DNA of 64,000 bases from NCBI GenBank assembly GCA_024336345.1, contig JANFOG010000010.1:62001-126000 (forward strand). The letters are read 5' to 3'. The notes beneath the pieces were generated by a model. It did no database searches. It saw nothing but the letters and a program-made list of their open reading frames with translations, and had not been told where the DNA came from. The translations under genes were made by a program, and so were the position numbers. This document shows positions 24,000-34,895 of the stretch, piece after piece. How positions within the stretch are numbered: position 1 is the first letter of the stretch; the number at the start of each line of letters is the position of its first letter. Source of the stretch: Mariannaea sp. PMI_226. Its lineage: Eukaryota; Ascomycota; Sordariomycetes; Hypocreales; Nectriaceae.

Positions 24000-25700
24000 T
24001 TACGCCTCTCTCACCTTTCTTTCCCTAATGCAGGCTTTAGTCCCGCTATCGGTTCGTGATGATAGATTCAGCTGTGACTCGTCGAGCAGTGGAATTTCAT
24101 CGACACTGATACTCGTAGTCTGTGCGCTTTCACCTTGCAAATCCTTCTCAATCTCAGCTTGTTGAAAAGACGAGGTGTGATTCGTGGAGTCAGGGGGAGG
24201 TATCGCTGCTTTGACTAGATTTGGCTCCGAGTGAGGAGCCAACGGGGGGGAGAAAGGCATGTGTTCAGGAGAATTCTGCCACTTCATCACCTCTGCTTTC
24301 ATAGCTTCCAGTTCTTTCTGAAAACGAGTGCCAAAAACATCGATATAGTAAGTCGCACCATTGTAGATACTCCAGATAAATACGATTATGAGGAAAGTGG
24401 CCGATGCATGCCGGCTAAGGAACCATAGAGGGCAGGGCAGGGTCGTGAGCACAGCATACGTGTACTGAATTAGCATAAATGTGGCTTCCTGCATGCTTTC
24501 AGGTCTTGCCAAAACCATCTTTCCGATCCAAGTCTTCGAGTATGACTTGCGCAGCCACGTGAACGAAGTTGGTCTACCAGCTGCAATCTTTGCCTTCCGG
24601 CGAAAAGAAATGAAGAAGTAGTAGCTGAGCTGCCAGAAGGTGTAAGGAATCGTGCTCCAGGCGAGCATTGACATGATATTGGCGTAAGCGGTTGGTGAGC
24701 CAGGTTTCGAATTCTTGATGGTATATATAGCGGGAAAGCGAGATTTTTGTTCCTCCGGGGAAAGAAGATGTACTATGCAGTGGAGGGTTGCACAGGGCAT
24801 GATGTGAATGAAAAGCGATGTGACTTTATCGAAGCTGTGGAACACAAGTGAGTTGCGCCACATGATAATGGCAACTGCATTGTTTCCATAGGCCAGGCAA
24901 TACGCAGCGGTGAACAGGCGCTTCGATGATGGAAAGATCCACATTGATAGAAAGAGGAGAAAGTTGACGAAGTAGCAGAGGTCAGCTAAGAAGTAGTGGT
25001 ATCCGCGGCTGTGGTAGGTAAAGAAACGAATTGGCATAAAATAGAGCAGTTGAGCCGTATACCAGAGGTGGAAGTACTGGGGATAGCCTCCAATGAGATA
25101 GCCGCTGATGAAGATGTTGAGGACACCGCAGATGAAAGAGACTTTTTCACGCAAGCTAATTGTCTTGGTATCATTCCACCGTTGACCAAGCTTGTCCATG
25201 CGACGTCGCATCTGCTTGCGATATCGATCAAGCTGCTCATCGGCCGAGGGAATACGCCGCCTCCATTCCTCAACCATGCGCTCTCGGGCCAGCTGCGTCT
25301 TAGACTTCAGGGCACCTGTAGAGCGACGGACCTTGTCCGTCTGAGCTGAGATACCCTTTTGTAGTTTCTCAAGCTGCTGTGGCAAGGCAAAGTTGTCGAG
25401 AAGATCGAGAACAGTCAGGCGATCGAGAGGTGGGAAAGAGGCATCCCAGTCTTCATGATACGAACTGCTGCCCGAGAACGATGGGTTCCTAGAGTGCCGT
25501 AAACTTTTAGGTGTAGTTGCCCCTAAAATTGGTGTATCTTGCAAGCTGTTGTCGTCATGGTCATCAGGATAGCTTTGGTCGACTGGCAAAGGGGTTCGTG
25601 ATACGGTGGCCTCAGCATCAGGAGTTAAAATGGGATCGCTATCGGTAGAGGTAGTGTCGGATTTCACTGTCCGAAGGGCAGCCTTGTTGTCGTCCTCCAT
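24000..25700 (-). CDS. GPC1: Glycerophosphocholine acyltransferase GPC1 (DUF2838 family)
   Basis: Gpc1 acylates glycerophosphocholine with acyl-CoA to give lysophosphatidylcholine, in the phosphatidylcholine recycling route; it is an integral membrane enzyme. The gene is a single exon of 566 aa. The N-terminal about 180 residues are hydrophilic, with a Ser/Thr-rich start and a basic helix (RYRKQMRRRMDKLGQRWNDT). From about 190 to 450 there are roughly eight hydrophobic segments, with the family motifs GGYPQYFHLWYTAQ and HSRGYHYFLADLCYF. The C-terminal tail of about 110 residues is soluble. It has the order and composition of the DUF2838 family (yeast YGR149W). The ATG at 25700 opens the frame. 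It is divergent from SMC1. Confidence 0.9.
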   Translation of the reverse strand: MEDDNKAALRTVKSDTTSTDSDPILTPDAEATVSRTPLPVDQSYPDDHDDNSLQDTPILGATTPKSLRHSRNPSFSGSSSYHEDWDASFPPLDRLTVLDLLDNFALPQQLEKLQKGISAQTDKVRRSTGALKSKTQLARERMVEEWRRRIPSADEQLDRYRKQMRRRMDKLGQRWNDTKTISLREKVSFICGVLNIFISGYLIGGYPQYFHLWYTAQLLYFMPIRFFTYHSRGYHYFLADLCYFVNFLLFLSMWIFPSSKRLFTAAYCLAYGNNAVAIIMWRNSLVFHSFDKVTSLFIHIMPCATLHCIVHLLSPEEQKSRFPAIYTIKNSKPGSPTAYANIMSMLAWSTIPYTFWQLSYYFFISFRRKAKIAAGRPTSFTWLRKSYSKTWIGKMVLARPESMQEATFMLIQYTYAVLTTLPCPLWFLSRHASATFLIIVFIWSIYNGATYYIDVFGTRFQKELEAMKAEVMKWQNSPEHMPFSPPLAPHSEPNLVKAAIPPPDSTNHTSSFQQAEIEKDLQGESAQTTSISVDEIPLLDESQLNLSSRTDSGTKACIRERKVREA

Positions 25701-27761
25701 CGTGGATTCAGAGCGGTCGAGTTGCAGATATCGTTTCTATCGGCAATGTGGATGATCAACTATTGACATAACTCATCAAAATTAGTGACAAGGCAACGTT
25801 AATTTGTCTTCGTTTTTGCGGAGAGCAGAAGGACAAGAGAACAGGAGCGACACATACAGAGGGAGATGAAACAATCAGTATACGAACCACCGAAGCTTTC
25901 TCTCACCACTACAGGCTTCCGTAAACTGCGCTGGCTGGCAGAGGATGGACTAAATAACCCTTCAAGTACGTGTACCAAGTGGCGAAAAAAAAGGAAGATG
26001 CAGGCACCACGCAACACAGGAGTTATGAGATGAAGAAGAGGGGAGAACAGAAAGGGGGGGAAGAGAAGAAGAGATCCCAGCCTTGACGATGACTGTGGTA
26101 GCCATGCCTTTGCACGTGGGACGTTGTGTTGAGAGGTGCCTACTACAGTACCTTACTTTAGGTACAGTACCTTGGGTCTGGTAAGGTACTTGGTGTTCTG
26201 GAGTGTGTACATTCACACCCCACATAAGGCAAAGAAAAGTTAGGTACTTGGGTTATCTACTGAGTTCGAAGTGGGGTGCATTTTATGTAGGTAGGTCACA
26301 ATCGAAGTACTCTTGCCAACCCGTCCTTCTGAAGCTGGCAGGCCAGATGCTCTATTTTGGCCTTTCTGGAGACCGCAAGCCGGGGCCACACGGGGCATGA
26401 AAGAGTCTCGTGGGTCCTCGTCCGTGTTGGCATCAAATCTACACATATTGTATCTGGGTCAGGTGGGTTGGATGGCCGCATTCTCCCTCATCCACACTTA
26501 GTACAGAGGAGAATATGTATCAATCAATATTCAGGCATTCCGACGAACGAAAAGCGTGTGAGAAAATAGCTCGGAAGAACCCATCACTTGCTCGCATTCT
26601 CACTGATGCTATTGTTACCTGCTGCCTCTGCACTGACAAGATGCATGCTCACGCCTCTTAGGTAGATACCTACCTACTCATTCATAGTTTGTTGCCCACA
26701 GGACCTCAGTGGCGTAACTAGGAGCCGTTCCAACTCTCCAAGTTTCAAGAATCTTTCAAGGCTAACGAGTTTCAGAAAGGCCACATTGGCGGGCCTCTTT
26801 GCCTGCTCGCTGACCAAATGCTAGTGCTTCCCAAATAGCGCCCTAAACGGTTGGGGCGACTGCAGGTGGTGTCAGAAACGAACCTGGTTGGACACGGATG
26901 CAGTAGAATGATCAGCAGGTAAACCCTCAACTACCTTCTGGTACTGTATGTAAACATGTGGGGGTCTAAGCCGACTAGGGCGATATCTCCAAGACTGTCG
27001 CTGTTCTCTGCTCTTGATAACTCCCAGTAAGAAACCGGTCAAGGTTGATCCTCCTCCTCTCTGATTCTTTCGCAGACCGTCCCTTACTGTATTGCAGATG
27101 CTGTCTCCAAGACACTCTGAAGTACAGCATCCGCAATAATGTTTTTGAACTAGCCATATCTGTTTTCTTCTGGGAGGGGAAAAAAAAAAAGGAATACATA
27201 TATTGCTCAAGGAATCACCAGTTGATCTTCTTAGAGCTTGACATCCGTACCAGTTTGTAATATTCTGTCGGGGTTTGGCAACAGTCCTCAATATCGGATG
27301 TGATCCATCCCCAAGTTGGGTGTGCGGATTTGGTCCGTGCGTTTAGTCCCTCTCAATCAACCAGTCAGCAATAAGCTGTCAAGGCCACTCGTTTCCGTCT
27401 GTGAGGCTCACAGATTAAGGCGCGACGCGTCCCTCCCCAAGCATAGCACCCATCTTTATTCGGCGTCGCAACCTCAATCATTTCGCGCGTCCCCCCCTCT
27501 CAACGTCGACGCCTCCTCTCAGTTTTGCCGGTCAGGGCTTTCTCTAGGTGCCTATATCATGCGCCATTCGCTCTATCACGATCGTACATAAAAGAGTAGC
27601 TCAACCGCCGCCTCTGCGCCTGCGCGACTCCCAGGTCGCAACTTTTTACCACGACTTTTGACAAGCACAGTCGCAATCGCGATTCTAGATACCCCTCCAG
27701 CCTCTAACCATCGTCCTCAGAATCTCCAACCGCGAGTCCAAAGGCTCATATCATCGCCATC
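25701..27761. promoter_or_regulatory. Divergent promoter region, GPC1 / SMC1
   Basis: This 2.06 kb contains both promoters. GTACCTT/AGGTAC motifs cluster at about 26148-26192 and recur near 26243 and 26659-26676. The part next to SMC1 is C/T-rich. Short frames at 26357-26661 and 26872-27291 have no coding support. Confidence 0.5.
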
Positions 27762-30700
27762 ATGGGGAAGCTCATCCGTCTCGAACTTTTCAGTACTTTC
27801 TCCATCTCTCACTCGACTGGGTATCTCACAGCTCGCTAACCTATTTCATTAGACTTCAAGTCCTACAAGGGCCACCATACTCTCCTCTTCGGCGATTCTT
27901 ACTTCACCTCAATCATTGGCCCCAATGGATCAGGCAAGTCCAATTCGTAAGTCTCTTCGTAACATGACCCACCCAAAGGCAATGACCCTAATCAGCCGTC
28001 AGTATGGATGCCATCTCCTTCGTCCTTGGTATCAAGTCTTCACATCTCCGATCCGCTCACCTCAAGGATTTGGTCTATCGGGGACGAGTGTTAAAAACAT
28101 CAAAAATCAATGACGATGGTTCGGTCGACACCAACGGCCATGCCAATGGATTCGACGATGGTGATGACAAGGCGTCCCGTGGTGACCCAAAAACAGCTTG
28201 GGTTATGGCTGTGTACGAAGACGATGCTGGCGACGAGCAGAAATGGAGGCGATCCATTACAAATCAAGGCGCAAGCGAATATCGTATCAACGATCGTGTG
28301 GTCACCGCACAACAATACAATAACGCGCTTGAAGCTGAGAATATTCTCATTAAGGCGAGGAACTTTCTGGTGTTCCAGGGTGACGTCGAAGCTATAGCTT
28401 CTCAATCACCCCATGACCTTACTCGTCTTATTGAACAAATCTCCGGTAGTCTCGACCACAAGGCCGATTACGAGCGACTTCAATCAGAGTCCGAGCAAGC
28501 CGCCGAGAATCAAAACTTTCAACTCCATCGCCGTCGCGGGATCAACTCAGAGATCAAGCAGTACCGCGAGCAAAAGAAAGAGGCTGATAATTTTCAAAAG
28601 AAGACAGAAGAACGCGACGCCGCAATTGTTACCCAGACGCTTTGGAAGCTCTTTCACTTCCAAAAGGTTATGGATGAATCGCATGCAGCAATTCAGGACC
28701 ATCAGGAGGACCTGAAGGAATTGAAACGAAATGTTGAATCTTTTGAGCAAAGACTCGAGGCTGCGCGCAAGGAACAGGCCGCCGCTGGCCGTCAGGTTGC
28801 GCGAATAGACAAAGACATTAGGATCAAAGAAAGGAGTGTCGAGGATAGGGAGAACGATTTGGTCCCCGTGCAAGAGAAGATTCATGAGTCTTCTCAGCAA
28901 ATTGACAGACTCCAGTCACAGGTCTCCAAGGTCTCCAAGGAACGTGATGAGCAGGCTGAAATTGTCAACAAAGTCAAGAAGGACATTGACAATGTCGAAA
29001 AAGCACGTGAGGTGTTCGAAAACGACTACCGGGAGCAGATGAAAAAGCAAGGACGTGAACTCAGCGACGCTGATCGCCGAGAATACAACACGTTGCGTGC
29101 CCAGGTCATGGCTCGTTCGGGCCCCAACCAAGCCAAACTAGAAAATCTTGAGCGCCAACGAAAAGCCGACGAAGTCACCGTAAACAACCTTCGAGGAAAA
29201 GTCGATAGCATTGCGGCAGCAATCGAAAAGATTGAGGCAGAATTGGCAAACATCGACGAGAGGAGATCTACAGCCGATGCAGCCTCCAAGGAGCTCTCCA
29301 AGGAGATTGATTCCAAGAAAAAAGAATTCAACCAACTTCAGTCGGAGCGTGTTCGAACAAACCAGAAGCGGACTGAGCTAGAGGAGAAACTCGAGGATGT
29401 AGCCAGGAAACTGAGAGAAGCCGATGATGGACGACGTCAAAACGATAAGGAAGCCCGAATGAAGGAAATGGTTACATCCTTGAAGCGAATTTACCCCGGT
29501 GTCCGTGGCCGTATCGGAGACCTCTGCACTCCTAAGCAAAAGAAGTTTGATGAGGCTGTCATCGTTGCACTTGGTAGAGACTTCGACTCTGTCGTAGTCG
29601 ACACTGAGAAAATCGGTGTCGAATGTGTCCAATATCTCAAAGAACAGAGGTTCCCTCCCATGACATTCATCCCCCTCGACAACATTAAGGTTAATGCAGT
29701 CAACACCTCCGTAAAGGGTTTCTCTGGAGCAAGGTTGACCATCGATACCATTAATTTTGATTCCGTTGTGGAGCGGGCCATGTCTTATGCTTGTGGGAGC
29801 TCAGTCGTGTGTGACACCCTCGATATTGCCAAGCACATTTGTTACGATAAGAAAATACCAGTCAAAGCTGTGACGTTAGAAGGCTATATTATCCACAAGG
29901 CTGGCTTGATGACAGGTGGTCGTGGGCCAGAGCAAAAGGGTGGAAAGCGCCGGTTTGAGGAAGCTGACGTTCAGAATCTTCAAAAGATGGCTGCGAAACT
30001 CAAAGAGGAAATTGAACGCCTACCTAAAGCTGACCGCCGAGGGTCTCATGAAGAGTCTCTTCAAATTGATCTCGCAGGGCTCGAGAGAAGACTAGCAGCA
30101 GTTCGTGATGAGCTCAATGCCTTTGACAAAAACCATGGCAGCAAAAAGCGCGAGTTAGACAACCAGAAGAGGCAGCTCCACGACCTGCAGCCAAAGTATG
30201 ATGAGCAAGCGTCACAGCTCGAAATCACCAAAGGAACATGCCAGGAATACAAAGATGCAATCGCCCGCGTTGAGGATGAAGTCTTTGCAAACTTTTGTAG
30301 CCGCCTCGGGTACAGCGACATCCGTGCCTACGATGCTTCTCAGGGCAAATTGGAGCAAGAAGTTTCTGAGCGACGTAATCAGTTTGAAGTCCAGAAGCAG
30401 AGGCTGACTAGTCGCCTTCAGTGGGAGGAGACTCGGCACAACGACACGCAAGCTCGAATGAGCAGGATGCGAACCCACGTGCGGCGACTAGAGAATGATA
30501 TCAAGTCCTACACCAGAGACAAGAAAGCTATTGAGAAGGCAATGCGCGAGGAACAAGATGAGGTCGATGCTCTTCGGGAAACACTCGACGAAACTAGAGC
30601 AGACCTTGGAGAGAAGAACCAGAAAGTTGCAGAAGCGAGGGCCGAGGTGCAGAAACGCAGCAAGGATATCGATGCACGCATGAAGGATATCAATGTCCTT

Positions 30701-31756
30701 GAAACAACGGTCCAGAAGAACAGCGCAAGCAAGTCTGCACTTCTACGTCGATGCCGACTGGAGCAAATTCAGATTCCGCTCGTGGAGGGAACCCTGGATA
30801 ACCTTCCCAACGAAGATGATCTGCTGCACCAAGATCCGGACGCTATGGATGTCGATGACGATGATGAAGAAATAATGGGAATTGCGCTGGACGATCATGG
30901 AATCGAGATTGATTTTGATGGATTAGATGAGGAGCTCAAGAATGTAAGTTGATATCTCTTATGACGAGAGGCGACGTTTCTTTCTCTAACAGAGCACAGT
31001 CGGACGCACCTAGCATGGAAGAAACCCTCACAGACAAAATCACCGCACTTACGGTCGAGCTAGAAAAACTCAACCCGAACATGCGCGCAATGGAGCGTCT
31101 TGAGAGTGTCGAATCCAGGCTGAAACACACGGACCAAGAATATGAGGACTCAAAGGCGGCTGCCCACGTAGCCAAGGAAGCATTCAACGAGATCAAGCAA
31201 AGGAGATTTGAACTCTTCAATAAAGCTTTCAGTCACATCCAGGAACAAATTTCGCATGTGTACAAGGACCTCACACGGTCAGAAGCGTATCCCCTGGGTG
31301 GACAAGCATACTTGGATATCGAAGAGGACACTGATATGCCCTACTTATCGGGCATTAAGTACCACGCAATGCCACCGCTTAAGCGCTTCCGAGACATGGA
31401 GCACCTTTCCGGTGGTGAAAAGACAATGGCTGCGCTGGCACTTTTGTTCGCCATCCACAGCTATCAGCCCAGTCCTTTCTTCGTGCTTGACGAGGTAGAC
31501 GCCGCCCTGGACAATGCCAACGTGGACAAGATCAAGAAGTACATCCGCGAGCACTCCGGTCCAGGAATGCAGTTCATTGTCATCAGTCTCAAAGCAGGCC
31601 TCTTCCAAGACAGTGAGAGCCTGGTTGGAGTGTATCGTGACCAGGAGGTTAACAGCTCAAGAACGCTGACGTTAGATGTAAGTCGATGCCAGATTCCCCA
31701 TCTTCTATTCTACCATTGTCTAATGTGTTGTTGTCTAGCTGAGAAAATACGCATGA
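27762..31756 (+). CDS. SMC1: Cohesin subunit Smc1
   Basis: Smc1 pairs with Smc3 and kleisin Scc1/Rad21 in the cohesin ring that holds sister chromatids together. Exons are 27762-27792, 27853-27946, 28003-30943, 31000-31677 and 31739-31756; all four introns are 56-61 nt GT-AG. The product is 1253 aa. The N-terminus MGKLIRLELFNFKSYKGHH is diagnostic and is formed across the first junction. Walker A GPNGSGKS is at 33-40. Two long coiled coils flank a hinge at about 535-680 (RGRIGDLCTPKQKKF onward). The C-terminal head has the signature LSGGEK at about 1158 and Walker B FFVLDEVDAALD at about 1182-1193. An acidic patch lies near 990-1020. The first exon is 31 nt and the last 18 nt, encoding the conserved LRKYA end. 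Confidence 0.97.
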
Positions 31757-32769
31757 TCGGTTACAGGTTCTTGTTCGGCTGGTTGGGGGAATGGTTGGGA
31801 GGAGCTCGTTCGGTATATGAACAATGTAGCACAGTTTTGCTTGATAGGCCAGTATGATTTTCCCAGTGGTTGCGTACGTAGTTTTATCGACACAGCTTAG
31901 ATGCATACTGTAACAAGTCAAAGCGTTGTACAATTTATACACTGAACTCTACATGCACACATTGATTGAGGCGGTCTTGTTTGATTCGGCCAGTGGGACG
32001 CCTTCAATTTGGCAGTGACAGAAAAAGGGTCCAAGGAGCACTCGGTTCGTAGAAATATCAGGCATTTCCTGCTCGGTGTATCTACCTCCTAGGGGAGATA
32101 AAGCATGAAGATTACACGGACTCAACTACCGACATAAGAAGACAAATGTGACTCAGGTAGGTAAGCACATCCATGCACTGCTCTCTAGAGTCCAACGAAG
32201 CCTTCGAAATGAGGCTGGAGGCAAGGATCTGGAGTAGTGGCGTAGCATGTCCCAGCCACACAAGCCACAGAGATTTGGCGAACAGGCCTCTTAGTTCAAA
32301 GGGTACCTCAAGGTAGGTTGCTAAAGTGCCTGCCTACTTACTACATACGAAGGTGCTTTCCCTCCCAACAAAGCTTTCCTCCACAATCAACGTCAGGTCA
32401 CACACTCCGCATTTTCAGGATTATGACATAGTTCCTCACGCATCTTAGGTCGCTAGCTGAGAAGACACAGGATATCGTGCCTGGCTATAGATACGGAAAA
32501 ATCGCCAGCGCCTGAATTCCGCCATGAGCACACAGCCCTGAGCTGCTGTTGCGCCATCCTCTGTTCTCGCAAGCAACATCTCCAACCACTTCAACGCGTT
32601 CCTATCACGCCCTAGGAAACGCCCAATTCTCCGAACGCGTAGTCGTCGCACCCTTGAAACCACTTTTGCGACGTACCTCACCTCGAAAGGCCGAGCAAAA
32701 CGAGCGTCCCTGTCCTTGCTTGCAGACGCCTTCTCACCCTTCCTTGCACCTCGTTAACCGACCAACACA
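31757..32769. other. SMC1 3' region and TFA1 promoter
   Basis: This 1.0 kb intergenic stretch lies between two genes on the same strand. A GGGTACCTCAAGGTAGG motif lies at about 32300. The frame at 32445-32681 on the minus strand has no support. Nothing else is recognised. Confidence 0.5.
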
Positions 32770-34146
32770 ATGGATCTCGCAGTGACACTCATCAAGTCGG
32801 TCATGCGGGTCTTCTACCAGACTCGAGATATTCTCGTAATTGATGCGCTCATCTTACACGAAGCGTATGTGACGTGGCGCATTGGATGGCAATAAACAGA
32901 TTCGCTAAAGCGTTTGATGATTGTAGGCTCAGAGACGACGACTTGGCGTACCTGATGTCCATCAACACCAAAGATCTACACAAGATATGTGGCAAGCTGC
33001 GCGAGGACAGGTTCTTGACCGTGTAGGTGACACCCGTGCTATTCGTTGAGGTCCCGATACTGACAGTTGACTTTGAACAGTCATACCAGATCGGAGCTGC
33101 GAGAAGGCAATCCACGCCCAAGCAATCGAACGTGGTATTACATTAATTACCGAAACACCATCGATGCCATCAAGTGGCGCATGTATACAATCGATAAGGA
33201 AGTCCAGGGTACCACACAGACGACAAACGAAAAAAAGGAATATTTTTGCTCATTCTGCAAAGCCGAATGGACAGCGATGGAAGTTTTGGACAGTGTCGGA
33301 CCGGAAGGCTTTCTTTGTCATCGGTGTCACCATTCTCTCACGTTTGAGGCAGATCGCAATGCTGGTGGCCACGAGCAGTCAACCCGTCTCAACGATCAGT
33401 TCAAATTCATCAGCGAACTGCTTCCGAAGATTGACGCCGTTCACATCCCCGAATGCGACTTTGATCGTGCGCTTGCCAAAGCACGCCCCGTCATCCGGGA
33501 TGCTACTCATCAACGTGCAGCGACAATACCGGTTGATAATGGAGCAAATAGACCTATGGCAGTCAAGGGATTGACTAACACGGGTCCCCAGTCCATAGCA
33601 GTCAACATTTCGACATCAGATGGGCCTTCTGAGGCGGAGAAAGCTGCCGAACTGGCCCGGAAGGAGCGGATTGCGAAGCAGAACGCATTGCCATCCTGGA
33701 TGTCCAATAGTACAGTCACTGGAGAGTCGTTCTCTGGCTCTGCAGAGGCGATCCCAAGTTCTATGGTGAAAAGTTCAAATCAGGCAAGCTCGACAATTGC
33801 CAATCAAGCTGATAATACGGCCAAAGCTCAGATCGACGACATTTTTGAGCAGCTCAAGGCTGAACAAGCCGCTGGGAGAGCCCGTGAGGCCGAGGATGGC
33901 GATGAGTTTGGGTCAGAAGAGGATGAAGATGATGAATTTGAAGACGTTCCCCCGACTGGTAACACATCAAGTCGAGATACACCAGCCACACCAGCCTTGA
34001 AGAGGGAAGTGTCGATCGACGTAACTCATGAAAGAGAGAGCTCGGATGAGAGACAAGCTAAGCGAGTAAAGGTAGAACCCGAAATTAAGAAAGAGGAGGC
34101 AGAAGAAGACAGCGATGAGGATGACATGGAATTTGAGGATGTCTAA
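32770..34146 (+). CDS. TFA1: Transcription initiation factor TFIIE large (alpha) subunit
   Basis: TFIIE-alpha helps recruit and regulate TFIIH at RNA polymerase II promoters. Exons are 32770-32864, 32927-33022 and 33081-34146, with introns 32865-32926 and 33023-33080. The product is 418 aa. An N-terminal winged-helix region (about 1-110) includes the LRDDDLAYLMSINTKDLHKI and YYINYRNTIDAIKWRM segments. A C4 zinc ribbon follows with Cys120, Cys123, Cys143 and Cys146. The C-terminal third is acidic and ends in EEDSDEDDMEFEDV, as in yeast Tfa1. The second intron starts GTAGGT, one base off the usual pattern, but the frame and homologous sequence support it. It lies upstream of POL4 in the same direction, 750 bp apart, so separate promoters are likely. 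Confidence 0.95.
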
Positions 34147-34895
34147 TAATCACAGTTCGAAGTAGTGAAAAAAATGTCGGTCCCGCAAGGGAAGGGAAAA
34201 GGCAATAATGGTTGGCTTGGATGAATTAGACTACAAATACCCAGCCGGACATTTATGATCATTAGAGGACCAGGATTGGTTTTTCTTTTTCTTTGGAAGG
34301 GGGGAAGGGTGGTTGCGGTTGCGGTGTTCAAGATATCCTACTGGACGCGAAGAGAATCGCCAGGTAATGAGGACGTATTCAGCCAGGAAGTGACCGAGTT
34401 CGCAAATACAGCATTGGTATTGCAGGGTAGGTAGATACAAGAGGAATTGCCCGATCACATTTCGCATACCTACTCTGCGGGTATAGGGTGAGTCTGTAGA
34501 TGGAGGCTTGTCAAGTCTACGTGCAGATTTACGCGTGCACAATAGTCAAGCCACTCTTTTTAAATTCTGCTTAGCCATATGGTACTCGGCTCCTGTGGTC
34601 TATAGTGATATGCTACCTGATTATGTGGTATGGTCCAAGCGAGAGCATGCCTGTGTGACCTTTTGGAGATGGGAGAATTCACTTTTTAATTAGGTTGCTA
34701 TTGATCGCCATGGCCAACCAACGAACTAGCGAGACCAGGCCAGCACGCTAACACACCACGGCGCAGTTGAACAAAGCTGTCGTCACCATTTACAACCCTG
34801 TCTCACACTCTAAAGCAACCTCTCCAACAGCTGGGCCTGTCCGATGCTATCATGTCAACCGAAACAGAAAGACACACATTGTGACAATTAGACCT
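34147..34895. other. Intergenic, TFA1 3' region and POL4 promoter
   Basis: This 0.75 kb has no supported gene. The frame used for POL4 is open from 34767, but its first ATG is at 34896. Two short ATG-started frames lie just upstream (near 34844 and 34852) and are out of phase, so they could act as upstream ORFs if transcribed. Confidence 0.45.

Noticed and set aside
34767..34895. N-terminal extension of the polymerase X frame
   Set aside because: The extension starts at a TTG and contains no ATG; the BRCT-like domain begins directly after the ATG at 34896.
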